DNA of 64,000 nucleotides from Tipula vernalis (taxonomy: Eukaryota; Arthropoda; Insecta; Diptera; Tipulidae): positions 48,856,333 to 48,920,332 of the forward strand of contig OY282560.1 of NCBI GenBank assembly GCA_958295665.1. The letters run 5' to 3'. Below the pieces are notes generated by a model. That model saw only the letters and a list, made by a program, of their open reading frames with translations. It had not been told where the DNA came from and did not search any database. The translations under genes were made by a program, and so were the position numbers. Below, piece after piece: positions 1-12,010 of the stretch. The first letter of the stretch is position 1. Each line of letters opens with the position of its first letter.

Positions 1-540
1 GACCTTCAATCCCCAAATCAACACGGTGCAAACTCAACTCAAATTAACTCAATCTAACTTCCAACTTAAACCCTAAACAAATCCCCAACTGAACCCCGCA
101 CGCAAACAAGACTCAACCTAGCTCAACTCAACACTGAACTCAACTCCCAAGTCCTGTAACCCTCAAATAATTCTCTAATGGAGCCCCTCACTCAACTTAT
201 TCTCAACTTCAACTCAACCCTAGCTCGAGCCAAGTCTTCCTCTTCTCCTTATCTTCAAATCAACCTTCTTCTCAAATAAAAACTTAATGGTCAATTAAAT
301 CCCGCAATCAACTCAATTGGAAAGACTTAGTGTTTATCTGAACTCAGCTACAATTCAATCCCTATTTAAAATGATCCGAAAATCTGCATGCGTCCATGAA
401 CTCAACTTAAACTAATTTCCAACTCAACCCACACCAAAACCCTAACCCAACCCCAACTCAACACATAAATCGATTCCCAACTCAAACCTCAACTCAACCT
501 AGAACTCAATGCCTAACTCAATCCTCAAACCAGTATTCGT
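1..540. repeat. Degenerate CAACTCAA-type low-complexity tract
   Basis: The plus strand is packed with imperfect units such as CAACTCAACC and AACTCAACTC, spaced irregularly at roughly 10-14 bases, so this is a decayed minisatellite and not coding sequence. The same motif occurs as its reverse complement (TTGAGTTGGGGTTGAGTT) at about 4.98-5.48 kb, 6.57-7.09 kb and 58.75-59.62 kb. The tract runs off the left edge of the window, so its full length is unknown. No reading frame of note lies inside it. Confidence 0.8.
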
Positions 541-2578
541 AACAAATTGTTTAACGTGGATTGAAAAGCCATGTGCCATATGTTAAGAAACACGTGGTTT
601 TGAGTTAATCTGGGTGACAGGTACCCTATTTTTTTGATGTACAGATTCCAAAAGCTTATCAATTCTCCGCCTTGACCATAGCAACAGATTGACGGACATT
701 TTCTTTTTTTTTTTTTCTAGTTTTTCGGTCGGGCTCAGGGCCCAACTTGGGTCCTTATTGCAGGCTGAAGTTAATAAACGAAGGGAGATATGGAAAATAT
801 TATGCACTGCACTGTACCGTGAGCCCACTATTTCACTGTTCAAACGTGAAATAGTATTTTTGTGCTAAACCGTTTTGTTTCGGAGGAATATTTTTCAAAA
901 TTGTTTTGGAAAATTAAGAAATTAAATAAAACATTTTGTAATGTCAAAGAAAGGTCTAGTTCATTTTAAACTACATGGGAAATTCAATTTATTTCCCACA
1001 AATAAAAATCTCAAAATAAATCTCGGACCAATGTTCAGCGGCGGTGACAAAACACAAATCGATCGTTTTCGGCACATGATTGAACCAAAGTCACTCGGCT
1101 GCATTTCGTAGGGGGTAGGGTATGTTAGCAGGTTTATCATAGGTATTGCAAGAATGATAGCTATAATCGGCAATTGTTGTACTGTCTGCATCACAAAAAA
1201 CGTTTTGCTGCAGCAGTTATTGGTTAAGAGAGCGGCATTATTTTTCAAGTTTAACAAATTCTTCATTACTTTACAGCAATATTTGAAATTTGGAAATATA
1301 AAAATTGAAAAGAACAAACTAGAACCCTAAACTTTGAAACGAATCTCCTGCAAAAAAGATTTAAAAGCTTGTGATGCATTATAGTCACCCCAAATGTAAT
1401 GAGTAATACTAATCGGAAAGTGCAGACTGTCTAATTAAAAAGGGTTAAATTAATCAACACACACATTCTTTATACATCAAACTAAAAATATATTTAATTA
1501 CAAGACCTCCGTTACTTGATTACTTGCAACCAAATACACTTTTATTTTAATTACAAAAATACAAAAAAAATACTCAATTCCATCTCTTAAAACATACTAA
1601 TTAAAATTAATTTATTTTAATAGAATTTAATTAGCTCGAATAAAGAATGCAACATCTTCATTGTAATGTAAAAACAAAACCCAATAACCATCTCGCATCT
1701 AACATCTAATCGTCTAGAAAAGAAACAGCAAATTACGGTTTAATTTAACTAAGTAGCTGTTAAAGAACGCATTAGCTGTTAAAAAACGTATTTCGCACTT
1801 ATCACAATGTATATTGAAACGCCCTGTAATAATATCAAATTTAGTGGGTTGATATTATTTATGTATTGTACACAAAATTTAATCAAATCCCACTCGCATA
1901 ATTCCAAAAAAAAAAAAAAAAAAACAAACAACAATCAATGTGTGTGATGTCATTTCCATAAAGCCACAAAAAACATTTTTTTTTCGTTATACGCGTTATA
2001 AACAACAAATTATCATGACACGAACGTGTGCAATTAACGTTACGCCGCTAAACGGGGTGATTTCTAATATTAACTAGTTAATTGTTAGATAAACAAGGTT
2101 GGTTAGTTATACGTTGATTGAAAATCGAAAGTATGTACATTATGTAAACTGGTGGCCAAAGTGTTATTTATATACGTACTTTATGTCTATGGGAAATGAA
2201 CTCATTAAACCGAAAACTAAAATATGAACCATCTAATGTTTGTTGTACTTCTGCGATGGTTATAGTATATACGAGTATAATCTAATTTGGATCGAATGCT
2301 AAATACAAAATATTCCACTTTCACCATGACGATGGTTGCGGTGTGATACGACCGGTTTATTCGGTAAATTCGAAAACACAATAAAAAATATTCATAATTG
2401 TACGTGATGTAATGTACAAAGTATTTACATCTTGAAGATTAGTCACTCTATGGAACGGGTAACTTGAAAATTGAAAATTTGATGGAGCGCAGAGCCGCGA
2501 TCTCTTTCTTGATGAATTTGTAAGAATAAAGAATGCAAATAATTTTAATCTCACCAAAAGTTCAAATATCTGAATTCC
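541..2578. other. AT-rich spacer, no supported gene
   Basis: This stretch is AT-rich with long A and T runs, including an A run near 1905-1925. The longest open stretch is on the minus strand at 961-1317 (118 codons), with a hydrophobic segment in the middle. It has no recognisable domain, splice context or homologue that I can name, so I do not call it a gene. A shorter minus-strand stretch at 583-843 is likewise unsupported. Confidence 0.5.
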
Positions 2579-2579
2579 A

Positions 2580-4055
2580 CATTCATTTTCCACATGCGGA
2601 CATCTGTCAAAATTCATAAAAACTATGGAATATTTTCGGTACTACTTCGCTATGGAATTTTTTGGGTACTAATGGAATATTTCCGAATGGGTATAAACAG
2701 GTGAAAAATTCCCAAATCCGAAAACGTCAAAAATTGTAGTGGAATTCGATAATAAAGTCCCTGGTGCAACTTTTAGTGAAAATTCGGCCGAAAATTCTTG
2801 TCCAAATCGAAAAGATACAAAATCAAATGTAAATAACGGTGCTTGTTGAGGTGAACGGGAACTACCCACTACACTGTAAAAATAACATCACAAATAGGCA
2901 AGGAACAGTATTTTTGTTGAAATAAGGACAAATTTTTGAAATTTTCTACATTCATTTTCCACGACGTCTGTCAAAATTCATAAAAACTATGGAATATTTT
3001 CGATACTACTTCTCTATGGAATTTTTTTGGGTACTAATGGAATATTTCCGAATGGGTATAAGCAGGTGAAAAATTCCCCATATACGAAAACGTCAAAAAT
3101 TGTTGTGGAATTCGAGAATAGGGCGCCTGGTGCAACTTTTAGTGAAAATTCGGCCGAAAATTCTTATCCAAATCGAAAAGATACAAAATCGAATGTAAAT
3201 AACGGTGCTTGTTGAGGTGAACGGGAACTATACACCACACTATAAAAATAACATCACAAATAGGCATGGAACAGTATTTTTGTTGAAATAAGGACAAATT
3301 TTTGAAATTTTCTACATTCATTTTCCACGACGTCTGTCAAAATTCATAAAAACTATGGAATATTTTCGATACTACTTCGCTATGGAATTTTTTTGGGTAC
3401 TAATGGAATATTTCCGAATGGGTATAAGCAGGTGAAAAATTCCCCATATACGAAAACGTCAAAAATTGTAGTGGAATTCGAGAATAGAGCGCCTGGTGCA
3501 ACTTTTATTGAAAATTCGGCCGAAAATTCTTGTCCAAATCGAAAAGATACAAAATCGAATGTAAATAACGGTGCTTGTTGAGGTGAACGGGAACTATCCA
3601 CTACAGTGTAAAAATATCATCACAAATAGGCATGGAACAGTATTTTTGTTGAAATAAGGACAAGTTTTTGAAATTTATTTTGGAAATTCACCAAAAGTTC
3701 AAATATCTGAGCCCCCATTCTCGAAGTCTACATTCATTTTCCACATGCGGACATCTGTCAAAATTCATAAAAACTATGGAATATTTTCGGTACTAATGGA
3801 ATATTTCCGAATGGGTATAAGCAGGTGAAAAATTCCCTATATACGAAAACGTCAAAAATTGTTGTGGAATTCGAGAATAGAGCGCCTGGTGCAACTTTTA
3901 GTAAAAATTCGGTCGAAAATTCTTGTCCAAATCGAAAAGATACAAAATCGAATATAAATAACGGTGCTTGTTGAGGTGAAAGGGAACTATCCACTGCACT
4001 GTAAAAATAACATCACAAATAGGCATGGAACAGTAGTTTTGTTGAAATAAGGACG
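2580..4055. repeat. Tandem array of four ~366-bp units
   Basis: Four head-to-tail copies begin with CATTCATTTTCCAC at about 2580, 2949, 3315 and 3731. Copies 2 and 3 are exactly 366 bases apart, copy 1 to copy 2 is 369, and copy 3 to copy 4 is 416 because about 50 extra bases, including CACCAAAAGTTCAAATATCTGA, precede copy 4. The same extra segment precedes copy 1, so copies 1 and 4 may be the outer members of an ancestral array. Within each unit a ~60-codon stretch is open on the plus strand (3027-3215 and 3393-3581) and an overlapping one on the minus strand. Neither is recognised, and the conservation is at DNA level, so this is annotated as a satellite-like repeat. Confidence 0.9.
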
Positions 4056-4083
4056 AACGTTGTCCCCTGATTCATTGTGTTCC

Positions 4084-4236
4084 ATGGCTATGCGACCGGA
4101 AAGAGACAATAGCTGTTGCGAAGACGATTCAATTTTGGCATACACTGCCGAAGTTATAGGAAAACTCGTGTGTGGTCTCTTTGAAGAATTATTGCATTTA
4201 ACGAGGAAAAGATGGCTACCATCTAGAAAATTCTAG
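4084..4236 (+). other. Small open reading frame, 50 codons, unrecognised
   Basis: Directly after the tandem array there is an ATG-initiated frame of 50 codons ending in TAG. It is rich in charged residues and has two adjacent cysteines near residue 13. It has no motif I recognise, and its codon use cannot be judged at this length. It could be an exon fragment, a relic of a transposon reading frame, or chance. It is listed because it is one of the few open stretches here that is not a repeat. Confidence 0.12.
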
Positions 4237-4559
4237 ATCGAGCTACCATGGAAAACTTGTAATGGATGTGAAGTTTTACAATAATACTCTGGTCAAATTT
4301 GGCAAGTTTGATTCAGGATTCAATTGTACAATGATATCCAAAACAATTTTTGAACACCGCAGGTTAAAATCAAAACCAACCAATTTAGCATAGTTAAGAA
4401 AACCCGTCAACCGAGCAAAGTTTCTTTCATTGTCACAGAAAGAAAACTTTAATGCTAAAATCGAACGTTACCAGAAGGTATCCTGAAACTTTTCAAAGAT
4501 TGTACAATCTAAATACTTAATTATCAAGGATCTGCACAATCTAACATAGCTGATAGTAC
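4237..4559. other. Spacer, nothing recognised
   Basis: AT-rich sequence between the small open frame and the first copy of the dispersed repeat. No reading frame, RNA gene or repeat was recognised. Confidence 0.4.
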
Positions 4560-5480
4560 CTCACAGCCTGCTCAAGAACGAACAGCTAAAAATACCACCA
4601 CCACCACCACCTGAACGATCCATGGTATTCTCGTTCACTAGATCTGTCATTTAACTAGTACGTCGCACAAGGAGCAAACTTAATAGAATCATATGAAAAC
4701 ATAATCAACATTTTACTTCCCGTAAAACACATTTCTCGATGTTTTGAAGGTTCTAGAGTCCGAAAAAGCAAAAAAGAAAAAAAATGCCCGTGCTGTCAAT
4801 CTGGATGCCTGTACCCACGGTATCTCGGGTACGGTTTATCAGATTTAGAATTATTCCCGACCAATTAATTCTGTAGTCAAGACAAATAATTGAAAAGCTT
4901 TTAGAACCTGCACGGGTCAAGAGGGTTGAGTACCTGCCATACGAATTAACCCAAAACCATGTGGACCAATTTTTATATATGCTAGTTTGAGGATTGAGAA
5001 AGAGCGCCGAATTTGGGATTGAGATGAAGGTCGGTTTGCGGATTGAGTTAGAGTTGAGTTGGGGTTGTACTAGAGTTAATTGAGCGGATCAATTGATTAA
5101 TAATCTGCGGTGTTGAATAAAATGTTTAAAGGAGGAGTTAAAGATAGGTTTTTCATACCACAGAGTTTGGGGTTTAGTTAATGGCTGAGTTGGAGGCCGA
5201 GTTGAGGTTGAGTTATGGTTGAGTTTATGTTGAAACAGCGATTCTGCTGGAAATTTATTTGGGGTTGTGTTAAGGGTTGCGTTGTTTTGAGTTGAGTTCA
5301 TGTCCGCATTAAGTTTTATGATGATTGAGTTAGGTGTTGAGATTGTGGTTTAGTTGAATGTCGAGCTAAAGCTTGACTTAAAATTGAGTTGAGTTCACGT
5401 ACGCATACCATTTATTAGTTGAGTTGATGGTTGAGAGTTGGTTTGGCAATTGAGATGGATATTGAGTCACTGGTTGAATT
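4560..5480. repeat. Dispersed repeat copy A with TTGAGTTG tail
   Basis: This segment aligns by eye with 6220-7090. Shared landmarks in order are a CCACCACCA-type run, a CTCACTTAA/CATTTAACT region, GATGTTTTGAAGGT followed by TCCGA/TCTGA, an A-rich run, CTGCCTGTAC, CGGTATCTC, and then a long TTGAGTTGGGGTTGAG tract. The unit is therefore a composite of a unique ~400-bp head and a degenerate minisatellite tail. The two copies have many substitutions and small indels, so the duplication is old. The element type is unknown. Confidence 0.6.
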
Positions 5481-6219
5481 GGAGATTACCGGTTGAATTG
5501 GGATCAAAATCCATGAAATGGATTGGGCACCGATCTCTAGTATTTTTTATAACTGAACAACTAACAGTGAGAACAATGTAAAGTATTGACTTACAAATGG
5601 TGTTTAACAACATTGTATGCCAATAAAAGGCCAGTATCAGATGAAATTTCTTCAATGCGTTCCAATGATAAATGACCTTTTGAGCTCATTGGCGTCACCA
5701 AATTCGGTAAGAGACAAGAAAACAAAGGAAATTTTTGATTGACATTTGGGACAAATTCGTACGTGTGTTCTCATTGATGAATTATTTCAGCACCTTCTTG
5801 ATTCAGCTACTGGTTCGTCTTAAATGGAGTTCAATTATGCTCAAAATGTATGGATTGAAGAAAAGCCTTCCTCCACGGGAAACATCCCTCCCAAATCCGT
5901 CGGAAAATAAGAAAAAACAAAAATCCCGTAAAAAACTATTGAAACCGCAGACGACTTTGACATCAGTAATAATGCCCGTCTACACTGTCATCGGTAATTA
6001 CCAGAATCCATTATTTTAGGATGAACTGATGAAAATTGATGACATAGGAACCTTAGTTGGGTAAGCCAATGTTCGACGCAATTCAACCATTGGTCTTTAG
6101 AACCATTTGTGAATCTGTAGTCACATTAATTTCAACGTATCCACCAATGACATTAAGCTTTTCTTACTCAACGATCTAATGAAATAATAACCAGGGATCT
6201 AGACAATCCTATGAAAATA
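5481..6219 (+). other. Spacer between dispersed repeat copies; one weak open frame
   Basis: A plus-strand open stretch of 94 codons at 5735-6019 has a lysine- and proline-rich C-terminal half and no recognisable domain. Other frames of the same DNA are short. It could be a relic of coding sequence belonging to the flanking dispersed repeat, but there is no second copy in the window with which to test conservation. No RNA gene or regulatory site is evident. Confidence 0.2.
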
Positions 6220-7090
6220 ACATCAAACAGCTTGCTAAGCAAACACCACTACCACCATCACAAGAAGTATCAGCCATGATTGACCTCGATATTCTACAAT
6301 CCTTTTCAATCGATGTAAGTTTCTTCCGCTCACTTAATCAGTAAATCGCACCAAGATAGTTTTTCCCCCAAAATAACTTTTCTTGACGTTTTGAAGGTCT
6401 CTGTGTCTGACACAGCAAAAAAAAAATGTCCGTCGGTCTGCCTGTACTCTCGGTATCTCAAGAACGTTTCTATGGCCAAGACAAAGAATTTAAAAGGTTT
6501 TGGATCCTTTACGTCAAAAGGATCGGGTATCTGACATTTGAATTGGCCCATAACCACGTAGTTTTTGATCAAAGTTGAACGGCGTTAAGTTTGGAGTTGA
6601 GTTGTGGGTTAAATTGGGGGTCGATTTCCGGGTTGAGTTGGAGTTGGAGTAAGGCTGAGTAGGCAGCTCAATTGGTTACTAATTTTTGGGTTGAATAAAA
6701 GGTTGTGTTAAAGTTAAGTTGAGTTGAGTTCACATAAGCTTGCCGTTTTTCATACCATAGAGCTTGGGTTTAAAGGCTAAGTTGGGGATCGAGTTGGGAT
6801 TGACTTGGGCTTGAGTTTATTTACTTGGGATGGTGTTAATGGTTGAATTTTTTTTTTTTTGTTTGCGGACATAACTCAACCGAATATAGTTTAGGCTAAA
6901 GGTTGAGTTAGGATTGTGTTGGATTCATGTTTGCATGTCGTTTTCTACTTATCTTAAGGATTGAGTTTTGGGTTGAGTTGAGGGCTGAGTTGCGTATTGA
7001 TTTAGAGATTGCATTGGAGGTTGTATTTCGAGTGGAGTAAGAGATTAAAGTGTTCAATTAGGGATTGATTCGGAGATTAGATTGATTGAA
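6220..7090. repeat. Dispersed repeat copy B with TTGAGTTG tail
   Basis: This is the second diverged copy of the repeat seen at 4560-5480. It has the same order of landmarks (CACTACCACCATCAC, GACGTTTTGAAGGTC, CTGCCTGTACTC, CGGTATCTCAAG) and the same terminal TTGAGTTG-type tract. A 12-base T run near 6848 lies within the tail. The 80-codon minus-strand open stretch at 6330-6572 partly matches translated sequence of copy A in the same orientation, but copy A has stops, so coding function is unsupported. Confidence 0.6.
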
Positions 7091-10000
7091 GTTCTGATCA
7101 GGGACGATGACAGGACGCAAATTTGAAGAAATGGAGAGTTTAAGATCTCGGGATTATGAAGAAATTTAGACAATTATTTTGAGGAACGATTGTAAGTGAT
7201 GCTCAGTGTTTTAGTCGAAACGGTACAGCTTTTGTTTGGAGGTTTAAATGTTTGAAGTCAAAACGAAATATAATATTCCTCCCTGTCGGTCTCGGTAACG
7301 AGCAGCCAATAGCCTTTAATAATTATAAAAAGCTGTTAAAACACTTTGCTTACCACTTCTAGCTAACTCTTTGAACTCTTCCGTCAGTATTAATAAATAT
7401 TGGACACTTAGAGCAAAAATAAAGTTTTGCCAAGGTAAAGAAATCATCAGCTTAGTTAAGAGGGTCAAATTTAATCGATTCCGCTCTAGTAATATAACAC
7501 TGCTGAAAAATGTTGTTATCAAAATCGGTCAAAATTGCTAATTTTCATGAGAATGATAAATATTATTTCTAACAAACATTCCCACTTCTAGATTATAAAT
7601 GCTAGGCTTTTGACCTCAAACTGTGGTTTGGACGGTTAAACAGCATTGAATAAAACATAAATCACTCGGAATATTATGTTCGATCGGTGTTCTATTTGGA
7701 ATGTCTCCATAGTCGTCGCCGTTTTACTTTAAAATAAAATTTAACTTTTTATTGTATAACGGTCAGGGCCACACGATTAAACAAAATTCCAATTAAAAAT
7801 TAAATATTCAAAGAAAAAACTAAATAATCCATTAAGTACAATATCAAAACGATTCCCCGGAAGAACTTTATGGTGACTCTCCAAATCAAGGTCATCATAT
7901 CAAGTTTCTCACACCAAAGACAAGAATAAAGACAATTAAATAAATTTCCAGCGATGTATATACGGCGCGCAATGACAAAGCAGATTAATATATCAATTAA
8001 CACGAGCTCATTGTGTATTATTAAGAGTAGGATGCAGTTGACAATGAAAACGTCTAGCGCACGTATAATTTGAATATCATAAAGAAGGTTACTGGCAATT
8101 TGCGAAAGGCAATAAATATAAACGAAAAATTTAAGATTAAGTTCCACAACCAATAATGTTAAATATAACTTAAAACATCACAAAATATATTGTGTGGGAG
8201 GTACATAAGGCCAAAAAGTGGATCCCACAAAAAAATAAAATATGTCCCACAAAAATACATCATATCCCACAACTATAAATCATGTTTTTACAAATTAGAT
8301 CCCACAAAAGGAAAATTACGTCCAGCACAGAATAAATTATTTCCCAGGAACTGAACAAAATGGCGAGTAATCGTGCACGCCATTTGTATTTAAATAAAAA
8401 TATACAACCAGTAAATTAATCCACCAACGTAATGCATGCGTAATCCACCTTTACTAAACCGATCATTATTAATCCACACCATTTTCATTGTTAATCGACT
8501 TTAAGGTCATCCGGTGTAGGTAGAGATAATAATCGAAACGCTAAAAATGTAATAATACAATTACAAAACACTTTTGAAGATCGCGCGACCAAAATCATTT
8601 TCACTTATTTAAAAAAACACTGCAATAATTTTTTGTAAATACAAATAAATTTGGCAACATATTTTTATTTGATTTAAATTCAAATTTTATTGCCAAATTG
8701 AATAATAAAAATATTTTTAATTCACTTTCATTTTATTATAATACAAATAAAAAAAAAACACGATCGATCATTGGCGTAGATCAGTACAGTATAATACTAA
8801 ATAAAATTTTCCATTTTACATTTTGTTGTTGTTTTTGTTGTTACAATTCACTGATTTTTCAAATGAAATTTTATTATACTTGAATTTTTTTTTTTTTTTT
8901 TAACGATCACCGATCAATTGATCGTGAATTTATAATTTTATTATTTGTAATTAAATTTCACATCACATTTTCCGGAATAAACAAAATTAAATACACTTTT
9001 GTTTTTCAGACAGGAACTGTACAAAAAAAAAAAAAAATTTTTAGTTGGAAACGATCGCGATCGCAAGAATTTTATTTTATTTTAAATTCATGTTAAAGTA
9101 ACCGCGTTTCATGTTCAACTGATCATTTATTTTTTTTTTGTGTATTTAATCGAGGCGGATTATTTCTCTTTTTTATTGCTGTTCTTTTGTTTATTGAATA
9201 TTTTATTTCTCTTAATTCAGCGCGCGGATGCTGAATAAAATGTTAGAAGGTAGCGTATAAGAAATCGTGAACATAAATATTCTGTATATTATGGAGAGCT
9301 TGGGTGTGACAAATATTTTCAGGTTGGCGTACATTTTGAATGAAAATGGCAAAAGGTCAAAATACAGTGTAACAAACAAATACATAGACTGACTCGTCTT
9401 ATTGTGACGAAATTGTACTATAAACAGTAATTCAACTTTCACTTTTTATAAAAACTTGTACACATATGTAGATGGTATACATATATAAAAATGAAGCAAA
9501 ATGACATAAACAAGACAATAACAACATGTTATGCTTACGATTATGTCAATATCCGTAACGCATCGTGCGCGACTATATTTACACCCGCATCTATTGTACG
9601 TGATAACAATCGTTAATACGTAAACTGTATTTACGCTGTACAAAAAAAAATGTGTCATTTCCATTGTTCTGCTCGTTTAAATTCCATTCCGGAAATTTTT
9701 ATTATCGCGCGAATTATCGTGCACATATGGAAAAATTAATTGTTGCCCAAAAATGTTTCATTATTTCACAAGCGAAACTCTCGTTTAAAACGCAAACTCG
9801 GAATTCTTTTATGCTTACGTCGTTTGTCTTACTGAACTCAATTTAATTTTCTCAAAGTCTAACTGCATATTTACATGTAAAACATGTCCGTCTGCAATGA
9901 TCTTATGCAATGTCTTAGTTCATTATACCTTTACTCTATTAGATGAGCAGCAGCAAGCAGCATGAGAATTTTTTTTTGTATTTTTATTCTTTTTAAAGAT

Positions 10001-10290
10001 TTTGATCGATATTTTAGACAGGGTATACTGGTTACGCAAACTTGTTTTTATTGAATAGTAAATATAATACCGTTGATCTTAAATTTCTTTGTGACCAGTG
10101 ATCACGAAATACAAAAAGATCGTACTTGAAACGTTATATCACTACTACTACACAGACAAAGGCTACTAATTTAATTAACAATACATACGTTAGAAAAGCG
10201 TTGAATCGCTGCGAACCATGAAAACTGTTTTTTTGTTTGTTTTGGTGATCAAATTTTTTATTTAATATCATCTCAATCCGATTAATTAGT
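7091..10290. other. AT-rich spacer with minor repeats
   Basis: No gene is supported. About 8221-8315 holds four imperfect TCCCACAA units. Between about 8565 and 9070 there are repeated GATCGCG/CGATC motifs, and homopolymer runs of T and A occur near 8887, 9024 and 9130. A minus-strand open stretch of 117 codons at 7800-8153 is strongly hydrophobic, with three or four possible membrane segments. It could be a fragment of a membrane protein exon, but I see no family signature or flanking splice sites that would settle it. Confidence 0.4.
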
Positions 10291-10444
10291 TTTAAGAAAT
10301 GTTGTACATATCAGAAAGATTTACGACAAGTGAAACTCGTTGTGATAAAACCAGACGATTTTTACAAAAGTTGGTGGCAATTACAAATTTTGTTTCGCTC
10401 TCGCAGTTTGTGGAAAATAGAAACAAGGAAGAGGTGCCAAAAAA

Positions 10445-11017
10445 GGTAATGTGCAATTCAACTCGTACTAGACCATCCTTACCCGGGTGTAGTTCGACGA
10501 CCTTAGCAATAGGCCATAAAAGTGGTCGTGTGTCCTCTGATTTGACGTAAACCAAGTCTCCTATTTGGATATTAATAAATTTTTTCTACCCCTTGAACCT
10601 CTGCTGTAGATGGTTTAAATATTCATTAGAGAAGCGTTTACAAAATGTCCAATTTTCTTTAAATAAGCTGATAATGATTCAGGTAATTTTCTTTCACATC
10701 CATCAAACTTTCTGTTGGTGGAAACATTAGATTGGTTATGTTTAAAAAATCAGCAGGTGATAGAAGTAGATCCTCTGGATTCTCAGTAACTGGGGTGATT
10801 GGTTGCGAGTTAACCACAGCCTCTATCTGGCACAGTATTGTGTTTAAATCTTCGTAGCAAAATTTTGTATTACCGACGCTTTTGTAGAGATGACGTTTTA
10901 TTATCTTGACCGCAGACTCCCAGAGCCCGCCGAAATTCGGGGCAGCAGGTGGTATAAATTTCCAAATAATACCTCATTGTGCGACAAAATCTTCTACGTC
11001 TTGTTGATCAGTGATAG
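10445..11017 (-). pseudogene. BEL/Pao integrase, C-terminal part
   Basis: The minus strand encodes, in broken frames, the end of a BEL/Pao integrase. A segment with WKFIPPAAPNFGGLWE (about 10920-10980) is the conserved block around the catalytic glutamate. It is followed by the helix region with QIEAVVNSQPITP, and then the C-terminal domain with LLWPIAKVVELHPG (about 10490-10545) typical of the DUF5641-type tail. Similarity is lost after the residues RVELH, about 60 residues before the usual end. The upstream half of the integrase lies beyond the inserted gypsy, starting at 15664. Confidence 0.85.
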
Positions 11018-11021
11018 AAAT

Positions 11022-11264
11022 TGTTATATTTGTAAACGGAAAATGTCCTAATAATTTATCATCTCAATGATCATCACCATTATCAACGGACTCATTCTGC
11101 GATGTCATTCGTTTATATGCTCTCTGCAAGTTGAACGTGTACGACATTTATACAAACCACTTATTGTTCTATAATAATTATAATAAAGTTTATAAAGTTG
11201 TTTAACTGCTGTTTGTTCTTTAATAAAACTATTACCTAAGTTATGTGCTACGTGAATATAAAAG
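11022..11264 (+). repeat. Gypsy-1 left LTR (243 bp)
   Basis: It starts TGTTATATTTGTAAACGG and ends GTGAATATAAAAG, directly before TGGCGACGAG. It matches the right LTR at 15385-15663 except for about four substitutions and the absence of a 36-base block after CATTCTGC. An AATAAA-type signal (TAATAAAGTTTATAAAG) and a TTTAATAAAACT stretch near its end are candidate processing signals. Confidence 0.93.
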
Positions 11265-11334
11265 TGGCGACGAGAGAAAAAAAAAAAATAAAAATAAATA
11301 AAATATATTTGGTGATTGTGCTATTCTTTGGACA

Positions 11335-11973
11335 GTGAAATTATTAGTAAATTCAAAATGGCGTGAAGAATTATCTTCGTTTCTAAAAAATCTATTAGAA
11401 GGACAAAATAAATGGATGAGCAATATGATGAAAAATCAAGAAGATTTTTTTAGTGAAATTCGTGATAACGGTAATAATAAAAAACCGGTGAGTGTGTCTG
11501 TACCGTCATTTCGATCGTACGATAAATCAAAAGAGCCTTTTGAAGACTATATAAATCAGTTAGAAGAACATTTTATTGCAAATGAAGTACTGTCGTCGGT
11601 CGGTACTGATACTTTCCATGAATTGTCTAAAATTTATGGTGAAACGAGCTTTAAACAAGAAAAATTCACCGAAATTATTAGTAACTTAAAAAATTATTTT
11701 AAAGCTAATATTCATATTTTAGCAGCACGTTGTTCGTTTTTACAGACGAAAATGAAACCGGGTGAAACATACGTCGAGTGGGTTGCTAATTTAAGATTAG
11801 CAGCGCGAAATTGTGAGTTTGCATGTAAAAAAGATGAGTGTAAACAATCATTTTCAGATTCAATGATTAGAGATATGTTAGTACTATATACACCACATGA
11901 TGCAGTTCGAATTGCATCTTTAAAAGAGCCAAACCCTAGTCTGGATGATGTAAAATACGATTCAAATTATTAA
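11335..11973 (+). pseudogene. Gypsy-1 Gag (capsid-like) fragment
   Basis: This open stretch of about 212 codons has the layout of a gypsy Gag: a charged N-terminus, then a capsid-like segment in which FKANIHILAARCSFLQTKM and GETYVEWVANLRLAARNCEF match the usual capsid pattern. No ATG opens this frame. The likely original start is the ATG at 11358, separated from the frame by one extra base (ATGGCGTGAAGAA). The frame ends at 11973, shortly before the zinc-knuckle frame at 12011, and in-frame similarity suggests a small indel near 11960 broke an originally continuous Gag-Pol frame. Confidence 0.8.
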
Positions 11974-12010
11974 AAATGATAATAATTCGAATACTGTTAA
12001 TGTTAATGAA

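Noticed and set aside
1..540. Telomeric or centromeric satellite
   Set aside because: The CAACTCAA units are too irregular and do not match an arthropod telomere repeat (TTAGG); the same motif occurs at internal sites in composite repeats.
961..1317. 118-codon minus-strand frame as a secreted protein
   Set aside because: A hydrophobic stretch lies in the middle, not at the start, and there is no recognisable mature domain; an AT-rich chance frame is as likely.
7800..8153. 117-codon hydrophobic minus-strand frame as a chemoreceptor exon
   Set aside because: It is hydrophobic and could hold membrane segments, but has no receptor signature motif, no convincing splice sites and no neighbouring exon.
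8221..8315. CRISPR-like direct repeats (TCCCACAA)
   Set aside because: The repeats are eight bases with irregular spacing and AT-rich spacers in a eukaryotic context; they are simple sequence drift.
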